Part shown: piece after piece, positions 45,457 through 57,356 of the stretch
How positions within the stretch are numbered: position 1 is the first letter of the stretch
Layout: every line of letters starts with the position of its first letter
Source of the DNA: Viola odorata
Lineage: Eukaryota; Streptophyta; Magnoliopsida; Malpighiales; Violaceae
Assembly (NCBI GenBank): GCA_963691705.1
Contig: OY829539.1
Span: 19,266,407 to 19,330,406, forward strand
Direction of reading: 5' to 3'
DNA length: 64,000 nucleotides
Translations under genes and position numbers: made by a program
Notes under the pieces: model-generated
The model's database searches: none
Seen by the model: only the letters and a program-made list of their open reading frames with translations
What the model was told of the DNA's origin: nothing

Positions 45457-45783
45457 GTGGAAGAGGGAGTAGAGGAGAGCGGGAGAGGGAGAAAAAGAAA
45501 GGGCTGCAAAGAGAGTGAGGATGAAAATGGGCAGCAACAATTGCAACATAAGTTATAAATAGTTTTTAAAATTAAGTAATGTACTTTTTTTATATTATTA
45601 AATGAGCATTTATTTAATTAATAAATAATTATTACATACATAATTATTTGTAAGAATTCGAAATCAGTCAATAATTTATCATATAAAAATATACTTATTA
45701 TTGTGAGTTAAAAAGTTATCAAAAATAAATTATATTTGTATAAACTATATATTTTTAGCATGAAAAGTGAATTTTGGTGTCAC

Positions 45784-47968
45784 AAAAAATATAAAACTCG
45801 AGTTTAGAAAAATGTCACCGATATCGAAATTGGTAAAACATTCGATCAGGATGGTAATCGCGGACTCGATACCTGCAAAAGAAATGAAGACGAGTTAGTC
45901 CTCGATTTAATTAAAAAGCCCATCAACGCATATTTTGGCCCATTCCTAATCTTTTCTTAGGCCGCAGCCCGCACTCTCTTTTCTTCTCTCTTTTCTTTTA
46001 TTTCTTTCCTTGGGTTGGGCTTCCCTCTCTTTCTTTTCTCTCCTCTCTTTTCTTTCTTTCCTTTCTTCTCTCCTCGTCAAACGCAAGCTCACTCTTCTCC
46101 CCCTTTTTTTTCTTCTCTCTTTCCTTTTTCTCTCTTCTTTCTTTCCTCTTTCTTTCCTCAACCGGGCAAGCAAAGAGGGTTCAGTGTTGGATTTGGTGAT
46201 GATGTGGTGATTGAGCGGCTGCGGCGGAGGCGCTGGTGGCTGCGGTGGTGGCGATTAGCAGCTATGGCGGAGGCGCTGGCGGGGGTAGCTCTCGGCAGTG
46301 AGGGATGGTAGCGGTAGTGAGGCGCGGTGGTGCTGGAGGAGCGACAGTGAGCAGCAGCGACAGCGATAGCGTGGGTGAGGTGAGGATTTTTGTTGTTGGG
46401 CGACGGAGATTAGGTGGTTATGGCTGATTCGATTTAGGTAGGTGTTTGGTTGATTTTAGTAGGGGTGGTTGTTTCGGCTGGTAGTTGTGGTGATGGCAGC
46501 GGTGATGGCCGACGGTGGTGATGATGGTGGCTGTTCGATCAGATGCGAGAGATAGTGATGATTCTGTCCGGCAGAGGGATGGTTTTGGTGATTCGACAAA
46601 GAGATCAGTGATAGTGGTGGTTATTGGCAGTGATGATTTTGGTGGTGATTTTTGGCTGGATTTTGATTTTGGTAGAGGATTGGCTTTAATTGAATTTGGA
46701 TTTGGGATTGAATTTGGATTTGGCAGAGGATTGGCTTTAATTTGGCAGAAGTGGGTTAATTGGTTTGGTTAATTGGGATTGATTTAATTGGTTTGTGGAG
46801 GATTTTGGATTTGGCAGGGGACGGCTTGGGATTTTAACTGGGCAGAGGCTGGATTAATTTGGTAAGAGGGGATTGGGATTTAATTTGGATCGAAGGAGGG
46901 AGAGGGAGATGGTTTTGCCTCCTGGATTTGGCAGAGGGGTGATTGTTTGGTGGATTTGTGATGGCTGCCTGCTCCTTCAAATTGAAATTGGGTGGTGTGT
47001 TTATAATGGGATACAATTTGTATTTTTCAAAAGAGAATGGAGAAGGTGTCTGTTGGTGTCTTTGAAAAAGAATGGAGTGTGTCGGCTTTATTTTGAAAAT
47101 GGAGGAGAGGAGTCGTTGTGTGTGCACGGGAATAAGTATTTATTATTTGTGTTCGAACCAACGGTCTGAAAAATCTCGTTTGAAATCGATAAAAACTCAA
47201 ACAGAAAAATAATAAAAATACGAATAAAACGAAATAAAATAAAATGACACGAATAATAATAATGAACAATAATTAATAAAAATGTGGATACGTTGTGATA
47301 AATAGTGATGATTTAAATTACTCGTGTTAAAAATTGGGTATCAACAATATGATTGGAGTTATATAAGGCCAATCTCTTGTTCGGATATGAGATTATTTAA
47401 TTGGTTAGGTTTTTTTAAATATTATTTAGGGTACGAAGCAGCAGATCTACTGTCTACTACTACCAGTCTTTCCATATCTATTATTGATGGCCGGCCTGCT
47501 ACCATATTTTGTCTATTTCGATATTTTGGCCAAAATATTAAAAGAAGGATATCAAACAATGACCTAACAATAACAAAGCTGACCGACAAAATACAATTTT
47601 TTATTTGTTTGTAGATTTTCTGAGATACTTATAATTTTTAAAAATAAGAAACTAAGAAATAATTTATGATACTGTAAGCCTTGGGATATTTTATGTGAAA
47701 ATTACGCGATTTGAGGGACCAGAAGCAGTACTCTACAGTATTAGTCGTACCGAAGGGTCATGAATGAAATGCCAAGTCGGATTTAATTTAATTTTTTTTG
47801 TTTTTGTTTTTTCTATTTTATATAATGATTATTTATTTATTTGTATGTTTTCGCCTTTTTGGGAACAGTAAATACAAAGGTGGGCTGGGTAAAAGAGTGG
47901 CCCACTAATCACATGGAAGGCGTTCTTTTGTGTATAACCTCTCTCTCAACAACACTTGTTCTCGATCA
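45784..47968. other. Low-complexity region: pyrimidine-rich then GGT/GAT-rich, no gene
   Basis: 45960-46160 is a CTTTCTTTCC-type tract whose opposite strand gives a Lys/Glu/Arg-only frame. 46190-46800 is rich in GGTGGTGAT-like repeats. The ORFs here have extreme composition and no recognisable domain. Confidence 0.6.
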
Positions 47969-48273
47969 CGTGCCCATTTAATATGCGTATTAAAGGGTCC
48001 ATGGGCCCATTGGTGTACACAACCATTAACCCATTTAGCAAGCCTAATGAGTTTTGCCTAACTAATGATATAAAAATAGGAGAGAGAGATTTATCGGCCT
48101 TGAACGAGTTTTACAAATAGAGCAAAGTATATTGGTAGTCTTTTTTTTTTTAGAGTTCGATAATGCTTGAATGATTAAGATTATCTGCATATAACTACTC
48201 AACGACCTATATATATATTTTTAACTAAATTTAAATTAATCTTCAATTTACTTCATTAACATAAAATATAAAA

Positions 48274-49006
48274 TTGTGGCGACTTTTTAAATTCATTGGT
48301 TTGACCAAGAGTCGTGTGCTCATTGTACAAGAACCGTGTGCCTACATAGGAAGAAGGACGCAAATCGATGATGTTTTTATTTTTATTTATTTTTTATTAT
48401 TTCTAATATATGGACTCATGGAGTAATATAGCATTATTGTTATTTTCAACAGTAGCATTTAATAATTTCGTACCATTCTTTATTGCCTTTCTGGCATCTG
48501 AGCAATCAACCGAACATTTGGTTCCGTCAAGTATATCAGGGATTCTTCTTTTTCCTCGTTAAAAATAAATAAAATATTTTCTTTATTCCAAACTTTTTCT
48601 AAATTTAATAACTCAGTCTTCCCTCTCTGAAATGATTTGACATTGGACTAAACACACTCCTAGATATGTGCGCCGCGAACCATAAGATAATGTAGCACCA
48701 AGCAAACAAAATTCTAACATTAATTTCTTTTGTTAGTACACTTTTTATAAAATATTTACTTAAAATTCTAATATAAAGTCTTACCGAAAACATAGTTATA
48801 AAAAATTGAACAGACTTTTTAAAACAGTAATGGTGAAACTATACTTTAGAGGAAAATAGCGATGACATTCTTGAACACTTTGTATATTGTTAGTCATTTT
48901 ATTTTTTAGTGAAAATGTCAGTATTTTCAGAATAATAAAAAAAAGTGAAAACGTCAATCACTAGACAAGTTTTACTTTTTCACTTTCAAGAAATGAGCAA
49001 GTAACC
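48274..49006. other. AT-rich spacer, nothing recognised
   Basis: No gene, repeat boundary or RNA feature could be supported between the inverted-repeat unit and the next hAT element. Confidence 0.5.
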
Positions 49007-49478
49007 CCTGCCAATAGGGGTGTCCATCGGACGGTATTTCGGTATAACGTCAGAAAAATTTCGGTATTCGGTATACCGAATGTCCAAAATTAAATACCGT
49101 ACCGTACCGAAATATCAAAATTAGTTCGGTACGGTATTTCGGTTAGTTCTTCTAATGGGCTAACCCATTAACCAAACCCATGAGCCTTACTTCTTTTCTC
49201 TAACTGGGCCGACCCATTAACCAAGCCCATCTTCCAAACCCAACTTAACCCTAAAACAAAAACAACATCATCTTCTTCCTCCAACTCCAACTCCCACGGC
49301 AGAAAATCAATTACCCACTCTCCTGAAATTTCATTCAATTGAGCTCAACAATTTCAATAACCAAAATTGAATTCCCGAATTTCAGGAAATTTATAAAATT
49401 CTTGAACTGGAAACAATAATATAAAGCCAAAAGAACATGAAATTGGACATATGAGGAGGGGAAGGGAGTTTGGATTAC

Positions 49479-49640
49479 CGAGATTTTATCAGCGAGATGG
49501 TGGAGATCAGAATGGCCAGAATCAGAGTCGCTGCTGCAGCGTGAATTGGGGCCGCTGCTGCCACTATTCTCGAGGAAATCGCTGACCATGAGAGCCAAGT
49601 CATGATCGCTCTCGTGGCTACACTAAAGCAAAACACCGTC
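49479..49640 (-). pseudogene. Host exon fragment, possibly DUF506 (PDDEXK-like) family, inside hAT
   Basis: The minus strand encodes ESDHDLALMVSDFLENSG followed by a Ser/Asp-rich SSDSDSGHSDLHHLADKIS and a donor GTAATCC. The pattern 'L-MV-FLE---...SSDSDSG-SDL--LADKI' resembles the N-terminal part of plant DUF506 proteins, which have a predicted PD-(D/E)XK nuclease fold and no well-established role that I can state. The upstream part is lost or frameshifted and downstream exons are absent. Identification is tentative; it could be another Ser-rich plant protein. Confidence 0.4.
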
Positions 49641-49772
49641 CTCGGTATGGAGAAGGGAATCAAACAACCGAAGTTCAAAGCAAAGGAGGAAAGGAGAAAG
49701 GAAATTGTTCACCGAGAAATGAAAGTACAAAATTGGCTCGAGGGCGAAGAGATAAAAGTTGGAGGGGGAGAA

Positions 49773-52045
49773 TCAAGGGCTAGCGGGAGGACGCAGCCTC
49801 GAAGCTAGCTCATCCGGGAGATTCTGGAGAAGGGAGATGACTGTCCGGAGTAAGGCATTCGTCTCAGCCACATCGGCAGCAGGGATGGTAGTGGAACGGT
49901 TGTCATCATCAGCTTGCCCGAGACGCTCATCGTCATGAGGAGGAACGGGGGAGGGAGGAGGCGAAGCTGCAGATAGGTCAGGCCACTCGAATGCTCCTCC
50001 ATTCTAGGCACTCCAAACTCTCTTATCCCCACCAGTGTAACCTGTACTGAAACATAGAGCACGACCTTTCAAGCGCAAATGACCTATACCATCGTGGGTA
50101 CGGGCATCAAGCAATTTAAAACCAACAGGGATAAACAGGTCACAACTGGACACATCAAGACCACGTTGTTCAACAGCAAAGCGCGTAATAAGGGAACCAA
50201 GAATAGGATTACGGTTGCAAGTAATGATGGTATGCAGTTCATGAGCAATCCAGTATCCTAAGTTGGCCTTATGGCCGTTATGCATACACCACAGAAAGAA
50301 TTGTTCCTAGACAGAAAGGGTGCCCGAGGACTGCATCTTGCCCGCGAAGGTAAGGGCAAGGAAACAGTGAAGTATACGAAGGGCTGGGTCACGCAGCTCA
50401 TGGCCTTTAGATTTCCGTGAGGTATACTTGGCATTGGGATTGCCAGTAAGCTCTCTAAAGGCACTGGTGACATCAAAATCTGGCGGGTAGGCAGCGTATG
50501 CACCGAGATACCATGGTGCGCCTAAATTAGACTCTTTGACAAAACCAAGCTTGACATTAAATTTATCAACAGACAAGTGCTCCCACACATCCATCAAGCG
50601 AAAATTAACAACTTTATCAGCCCCTAAATGCATGCTACCCTTCCCTTTCTGTTTAAGCCTAGCGCTATCAAACCAAAAAGATGCAAAGAATTCATGGCTT
50701 AACTCTAGGAACGTGGGGTGCACAAGATCAAACAAGGGACGCCAACCAATATTGTCAATCAATACATTCACCCTAACAACTATACCCATCTTTTCACAAA
50801 ATTCAGCATCAAGTTGAGCACAAGGGGAAACGAGCATACCATGCAAAGCTAACAACCTATCATTGCTGGGCTTATCAGGGAAGTCCAGCCAACCATGAAG
50901 ATGAGCAAGGTCAGGTGTTACCTGGGCTAGGGGGACGATTGTGCCTGCTCTGGCGTGGGCAGAACGAGCGGCGAGTGTGGGCATCGCCGTCTTGGCCGAG
51001 TTGTTAGTGGTACAGGCTGATTTTCTTGGCTTTGATGAAGCAGCTGGTGTAGCGGGGGCCTTACGCTTGGGGCGGACGGAGGGTGGTTCCTCGATATCCA
51101 TGGAGGTGTCCTCCGTGGTGTCAGTGGTGGCTGGGGGCATAAAAACTTCATCTTCGGAGTCGTCATCGTCGTTAAGGGGGACCAAAAGCGTTACCTTCTT
51201 TTGTTTGCCCTCGGCGTAGCAGACCGACTCGATCAATCGGCCATGAGAGGTCATGCCACGACCCATAGGCAATCCGCTAGGTCCCGAGACGGAGCTGGTG
51301 ACTTGGACATCAGCCTCGAATGTCGGAGTGGTTGTGGCGCTCTGGGCGGCTGTCGTGGACGGAGGGCCAATGGGGTGTTCTCAGCATCGTTCTCCTATTC
51401 GCCGTCGGAGTCGTCTTTCTGGGAATCCTCTTCGGATTCCTCGCTGTCCTCCCCAGATTCCTCCTCGCCCGAGGAGTCTCCCGACTCAGCTGTGGCAGGA
51501 ATGGCATCAACGGCCGCCGTGCCGGAGGTACTCGGCGGCGCTGTCGTAGATGGAGCGGGCTGGTCGGTGGTTTCAGTTGCAACGGAGTCGTCGGTCTCGC
51601 CCGAGTCCGACTCATATTCACCGGACGAAGACTCACCTTCGACCGCGGGAGATTTCGGGGGAGTAACGGTGGTGGTAGGAATGAGGGTAGGTTTTGGAGG
51701 AGGAGGAGTGGGTTTTGGAGGTGAGGTGAGAAGAGGCCTGGCCACTGGGGTCTTAGCGACCTTTGGGGTTGGTGATGGATTTTTGGTTGTGGACGTGGTG
51801 GTGGTCGCGGGAGCAACTGGGGTAGTAGCAGCGATGGTTGTGGTCGGCTGCGGTTGCTTAGGGGTGGAGATGGGGGTGGTGCGTGTCTTGGGAGATTTTA
51901 TGATGGTGGGTTTTGTGGGTGGTGTTCCAGCAGTGGCAGAGACACTGGCTGCAACTGATGTGACGATGGGGGTGGTCGGGGTGACCTGTTCTCGACGGTT
52001 GGGGGTGGTATCGGAGTGGCCGACTTTCTTTTTAGAGCGTGCCAT
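49773..52045 (-). pseudogene. ATHILA ORF-1-like gene of Athila-3
   Basis: ATG at 52045 (MARSKKKVGHSDTTPNRR). An N-terminal third made almost entirely of Thr, Pro, Ala and Lys is followed by an acidic Ser/Glu/Asp stretch to about 51395. A frameshift before 51310 leads into the conserved part (WLDFPDKPSNDRLLALHGM, WRPLFDLVHPTFLELSHEF, VVNFRLMDVWEHLSVDKFNV, AYPPDFDVTSAFRELTGN). TAG stops at 50307 and 50004, both readable as CAG-to-TAG, interrupt a frame that otherwise continues (ANLGYWIAHELHTIITCNRN, LPDELASRLR) to TGA at 49773-49775. It is the longest copy of this gene in the window and shows what Athila-1 has lost. It lies where env would be; its role is unknown to me. Confidence 0.85.
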
Positions 52046-52165
52046 GGAGGAGTTGCAGAGGTTGTTTGGGAAAAGCTGAAAAGTAGGGGAGAAGATGGAA
52101 GGAAATATTTTCGAAAGTGAAAAGAAAAGGGAATAAAGTGTGCTCCCTTTATGGTCGTGCAGTTG

Positions 52166-55100
52166 CTAGCCGTCAAGGTTGAAATTGGCCTTCCGAATGG
52201 CCCAAAAGGCTTTATGCTCGATCTCAACGAGCAAATGGCAAGGTTTTCCATAGACAAGTCGATAAGGTGTCATGCCAATAGGGGTTTTGAACGCTGTTCG
52301 ATATGCCCATAAAGCATCGTCAAGTTTCAGACTCCAGTCCTTGCGGGATTGGTTGACGGTCTTTTCTAAAATAGACTTGATTTCGCAGTTAGACACCTCG
52401 GCTTGTCCGTTGGTTTGTGGATGATAAGCGGTGGAAACATGGTGTGTGACGCCGTACTTCTCGAGCAAGCTGCTGATGACTCGGTTGCAGAAATAGGTTC
52501 CACGATCACTTATAAGAGCTCGTGGAGTTCCAACCTACTAAAAAAATGTGAACAGAGAAAGGCTGCAACTACTTTGGAATCATCAGTCTTGGTCGCCTTA
52601 GCCTCGACCCATTTAGAAACATAGTCCACCACGAGGAGGATGTATATGTTGCCAAATGAATTGTGAAAGGGACCCATAAAATCAATACCCCAAATATCGA
52701 AAATTTCACAAGCAATAATACCTGTGAGCGACATCTAGTTCCGGGCACCAATATTACCAGTACTCTGGCAGCGCGGGCAAGTCGCATAGAACATGTAGCT
52801 GTCTTTGAAAATTGAGGGCCAGTAGAGTCCTGCTTCCAGAACTTTCATGGCTGTCTTTTTAGCTGCAAAGTGGCCTCCTTCAGTGGAAGAGTGGAAGAAT
52901 CTGAGGATGGAAGGAATCTTATCGGTGGTCACGCATCTTCGTATGATTTGGTCCGAACAAAATTTCCAAAGGTAAGGACTGTCCCACATGTAAGACCTCG
53001 CTTGTCTTCTGATGCGCTTCTGTTCCGAGGGGGATGGATCTACTAGAAAGTGACCTGAGGCACAGAAATTAGCAATATCAGTAAACCAGGGGTATTCAAT
53101 GGTTTGGGCAAGACATAGTTGTTCATCAGGGAACGTGTCACGAATAGGAATTAGGGAGTCATCCGTCTGAGTGGGCAGACGGCTCAAATGATCAGCTACC
53201 GAGTTCTCAGTTCCTTTCTTGTCTTTGATCTCGAGGTTGAACTCTTGTAGTAAGAGTATCCATCGGATCAGCCGAGGTTTGGTGTCCAGCTTGGTCAAGA
53301 GGCACCGTAGGGCGGTATGGTCCGAAAAGACGGTCACCTTCGTCCCCAAGAGGTATTGGCGGAATTTGTCCAAAGCAAAGACCACGGCGAGAAGTTCTTT
53401 CTCGGTAGTTGTGTAGTTCTTTTGGGCTGGATCCATTAGTTTGGAGGCGTAGTAGATGACATAAACTTCTCGGTCTTTCTTCTATCCCAACACTGCTCCT
53501 AAAGCGTTATTGCTCGCATCACACATGATTTCGAACGGCATGGTCCAATCTGGTGCGCGAATGATGGGGGCTGAGATGAGCTTCTGTTTGAGGAGGTCGA
53601 ATGCGGCCTTACATTTGTCATCGAAGATGAACTCAACGTCTCGCTGTAGCAGCTGGCATATCGGCTGTGTGATCTTGGAGAAGTCCTTGATGAACCTTCT
53701 GTAGAATCCTGCATGACCAAGAAAAGAACGTACTTCGCGTACACAAGTAGGATGTGGAAGAGACTCGATTACCTCGATTTTGGCTTTATCTACTTCAATC
53801 CCTTTGTGAGAGACAATGTGACCTAAAATCAGTCCCTGATCTACCATAAAATGGCATTTCTCAAAATTGAGGACAAGGTTAGTTTCGACACATCTTTGTA
53901 AAACTTTTCGTAAAGTGACTAAACATTCGGGAAAAGAATTACCGTAGACGGTGAAATCGTCCATAAATACCTCAATGCCATGCTCAACGAGCTCTGAGAA
54001 GATACTAACCATGCAACGCTGGAATGTTACCGGGGCGTTGCAAAGACCAAAGGGCTTCCTCCTGTATACGAAAGTACCGAAAGGACAAGTAAAAGTTATC
54101 TTGTCTTGATCGTCTAGGGAAACCGGTATCTGGTGAAATCCTGAGTAACCATCGAGGTAGCAGTAGTGTGTCTTTCCAGCCAGTCGTTCTAGCATCTGAT
54201 CAATGAATGGTAAGGGGAAGTGGTCCTTCCTCGTGGCATCGTTTAATCGACGGTAATCGATACAAACGCGCCACCCGTTCTGTACGCGAGTGGGGATCTG
54301 TTTGCCGTTCTGTCCAGTGGTGATCGTGATACCTGTCTTCTTTGGAACAACTTGAAATGGGCTGACCCACGTACTGTCCGAGATAGGGTAGATCACACCA
54401 GCGTCGAGTAGCTTTAATATTTCTTTCTTAACAACCTCCATCATTGGGGGGTTAAGGCGGCGCTGTGTGGCTGACGAACAAACTTACTATCTTCGTCTAG
54501 GTGTATCCGATGAGTGCATAGGGCTGGAGAGAGTCCCTTGATATCTGCAATTGTCCATCCAATGACTTTCTTGAATTCCTTTAGTAAGGTGACGAGAGCT
54601 ATCTCCTCTTCAATGTTAAGTTTGCTGGAGACGATCACGGGCAGAGAGTCATTACTTTCGAGGTAAGCATACTTCAGGTGCGCGGGCAAGACTTTGAGAT
54701 CTAAATTTGGGGCCTGCACAATGGAAGGAGGAATCTTAGTGTATTCAGAAGGTAGAGGAGTTATTACCATTTTAAAAGGGGAGTGAGGGGTGGTCTCTAG
54801 AATAGTTACGATCTCGCGTAAGTTAGGTGGGGTGACGAATTTAGAGTCTAAGTGATCCATGGCTGCGAAGTTGACCCTATTGGCTAGGGCAAGCTGCAGA
54901 GGGTCAACAGAGAATAAGTTAGCGATCTCCTCAACATCTGGATCAATGATATCAATAAAATTAAGACTCGAGAACTCGGAAGGGTAACACATAGCATCAA
55001 GCATGCTGAATCGAATAATCTGTCCGTCAAACTCGAGAGTGATGGACGCGTCATGGACGTTTATCTTAGCACGGGCTGTCCTAAGGAGGGGCCGGCCTAG

Positions 55101-56168
55101 AAGAACGTCGGAGGGTCTGGTGCCTTGCTCGTCTTCCATGCTGATCACATAGAAATCGGCCGAGAAGAGGAGACTGCCAACTTGGACGAGGACATCCTCA
55201 ATGATTCCTTCCGGATAGATTACTGATCGATCCGCTAATTGGATGATGACTCGTGTTGATTTCAGTGGTCCGAGACATAGTCTGGTGAAGATTGTCAAGG
55301 GCAAGACGTTGATACCTGCACCTAAGTCACACATAGCTTTTCCAATGTCAGTGCCCCCAAGTTTGCAAGGGATGGTGAACATCCCTAGATTTGCACACTT
55401 TGGAGGGATTTTCCTTTGAATAACAACGGAAACATTAATGCCCACACTGATTTTGTTCACGCCTGCCAATTTACTTTTGTTAGTGCATAGAGATTTTAGA
55501 AACTTAGCATATCGCGGAACATTTTTGATAGCCTGCAAAAGTGGGATGTTAATTTGAACCTTAATGAATAAGTCAAAAATTTCTTTTTCCTCTTTGTCTT
55601 TTTTCTTTTTGACTAACCTGTGTGGGAACGGGGGTTCGAGGACTTTAATGATGAAGTCTTCAGAGAATTCAGAATTCTTGTCAATGTTAATTGGCATACC
55701 TGGTTTCCTGGAGGTGTAGACCTTTTTCTCTTTTTCGTTAACTGCTTCTCCTTCATTAGCGACAGGTGTGGGATCTGGGTGTTCAGCCTCTCGGGCAAGC
55801 GGCTCTCGGTCAGGTAAGTGTATACCACTTCGGAGTGTCATGGCACATGCCCCGTGTTTAGGGTTGGCTTCTGGTTGCGGTGGCAACCGTCCTCCATTTT
55901 TTATCTCTTTTACCTCTGCAGATAAAATACCCAATTGTTTTTGAATATCAAGGACAAGAGTGTGTAGGTTTGGTACCTCAGTGACTTGGGGTGGAGGCCC
56001 CACGGGTCCTTGGGGAGCTTGGTACTGATATTGCTGGTTGTTGGGGTAGTTAGGCCGAGGTTTGAAATTCTGGAGGTTGAAAGGCGGTTGCTGCTGATTT
56101 TGGAATGGATTTTGCGGCTGTAGCTGGTTTGGCACTGGCTGCTGCTGTTGATTGTTTCCGTAGCTCAA
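52166..56168 (-). pseudogene. Athila-3 pol (protease, RT, RNase H, integrase N-terminus and core)
   Basis: Protease region with MCDLGAGINVLPL and DVLLGRPLLRTA; RT with WRVCIDYRRLNDATRKDHF, FGLCNAPVTFQ and active site FMDDF; RNase H with [26 protein letters not shown] and [11 protein letters not shown] (Asp retained, unlike Athila-1); integrase with [34 protein letters not shown] and [14 protein letters not shown]. Defects: a dinucleotide duplication (CA) near 54465, TAG at 53482, TAG at 52735, and a missing T near 52533. Homology ends after WAIRKANFN, so the integrase tail is deleted. This is the best preserved pol of the three Athila elements: few lesions, all catalytic motifs visible. Confidence 0.92.
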
Positions 56169-57164
56169 GTTTGGGTGTCGTCAGCCACTATTGTAGTTTT
56201 GTGTGTAAGAGTCGTACTTCCTGGGAGCTCCGTTGTAATTGCCTATAGCATTCACATCAATCTCGTCCGGTATATGTGGACAAGTGTATGTGGGGTGGTC
56301 AGTGAAGTTACAAAAACCACATGCTTTGATCTGCACGGGCTGGGCGGTAGACATGTTCTAAAGCATTCCAGTAATGGTGGTAAGTTGATTTTCCATTGCA
56401 GCAGATCGGGTGTTATGAGTAGTAGTGGGCAGTAGGTCCAAAGGTACAACGTTCTTAGCCATGAGCTCTAAAAGAGCTTTGGCGTCCAGGGGGGTTAGGG
56501 CAAGAAGGGAACCGTGGCTGGCAACGTCGATTAATTCTTTACTGTGCCCTCGCAATCCTCCATAAAAATACTGGAGGAGGGCGTGGTCAGGAATGTTATG
56601 TGAGGGGCAGAGCGTCTGCATCTTTTTGTAACGGTCATAGTATTGTCCTAAGTTCTCGGACTCTTTCTGCATGATGGAAACTAACTGTTTCTTTGTAACA
56701 TTTGCCATAGTGGTGGGATAATACTTTTCCGTGAAAGCTTTGAACATATCGGCCCAGCTGGTGATTGATAGGGCAAGGAGGTCATAGAACCAGTTGCGTG
56801 CGTCATCTTCAAGTGACCACATAAATGCCCTAAGTTTGGCTTGATTGATGTCCACCTCTGCGGGTTTCAGAGCTTCGCAAACAGTATGGAGTTGTTGGAG
56901 ATGTCGAAGTGCACTTTCCCTATGGATGCCATGGAACTTAGGTAAATAGTGAAGGACCAATGATTTGATTACCCAATCATGGGCTACAACGGGCCATGCT
57001 ATACACCCAGCGGTGGACTCGGTAGTGGCATTCAGATCTTCTATGGAAGGATTGGGGACGGGTGGAACGACCACTTCTCTGTTGTCAGCCATGATTGTTG
57101 GTTCGGGATGGAGGTGATCTTTAGTGGCTAGGTCGAGTTGTTCGTCGTAAGCGTGAGGTTCCAA
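56169..57164 (-). pseudogene. Athila-3 gag
   Basis: MEPHAYDEQLDLATKD starts a frame that stays open through the gag core (HYLPKFHGIHRESALRHLQQ, LRAFMWSLEDDARNWFYDL, FTEKYYPTTMANVTKKQL, LLQYFYGGLRGHSKELIDVA, LLALTPLDAKALLELMAKN). TAG at 56358 and TGA at 56181 are in the same frame as pol, so an intact parent would make one gag-pol protein. Between the two stops lies a zinc knuckle CGFCNFTDHPTYTC (C-x2-C-x4-H-x4-C), complete here and broken in Athila-2. Downstream comes a Gln/Pro-rich linker into the protease region. Confidence 0.9.
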
Positions 57165-57333
57165 GTTATCAAGGTAGGGTTCAGGTGGATTAGATGTAGG
57201 ATTTGCAGATTGATGTTGCTTGGGTAATTTGCGAGCTAATCTTTCTGATCTCCTGATTTCCGGGTCGTAAGGTAGTAGAGTTGTATTGGATGACCTGGTA
57301 ATACAAAAAGAAAGAGAGAATTAATATCGTTAA

Positions 57334-57351
57334 TCCCCGGCAACGGCGCCA
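57334..57351 (-). other. Primer-binding site, tRNA-Asp type (Athila-3)
   Basis: Minus-strand TGGCGCCGTTGCCGGGGA is perfect and lies five bases from the LTR end at 57357, as in Athila-1. Confidence 0.9.
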
Positions 57352-57356
57352 AAATT

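Larger units (their letters stand above)
43404..45783. repeat. 2.4-kb near-palindrome, arms about 1.15-1.2 kb, 30-bp loop
   Basis: From GTGACACCAAAATTCACTTT at 43404 to the reverse complement ending at 45783 the two halves mirror each other, with scattered substitutions and small indels. The centre is around 44555-44584; immediately flanking it are GGCAAAGATCCTGTGGCAGA and its inverse. Mirror-image reading frames occur on opposite strands (e.g. 44136-44405 minus and 44696-44923 plus). It may be a foldback or Mutator-like element, or an inverted duplication. Confidence 0.92.
42556..48273. mobile_element. 5.7-kb unit with long terminal inverted repeats, superfamily unassigned
   Basis: 42556-42807 is an inverted copy of about 47969-48273. 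Both read inward from TTTTATATTTTATGTTAATG through GCAGATAATCTTAATCATTC to GACCCTTTAATACGCATATT. The right arm has an extra block of about 50-65 bp next to TGTGTACACCAATGGG. No convincing TSD is visible at these ends. No transposase is encoded; the centre holds the 2.4-kb palindrome described next. Confidence 0.8.

Noticed and set aside
45946..46173. Minus-strand ORF made of Lys, Glu and Arg
   Set aside because: It is the complement of a CTTTCTTTCC-type low-complexity tract; composition alone explains the open frame.
51201..52079. 292-codon plus-strand ORF rich in Gly, Val and Ser
   Set aside because: It is antisense to the Thr/Pro-rich ATHILA ORF-1 N-terminus and arises from its repetitive codons.
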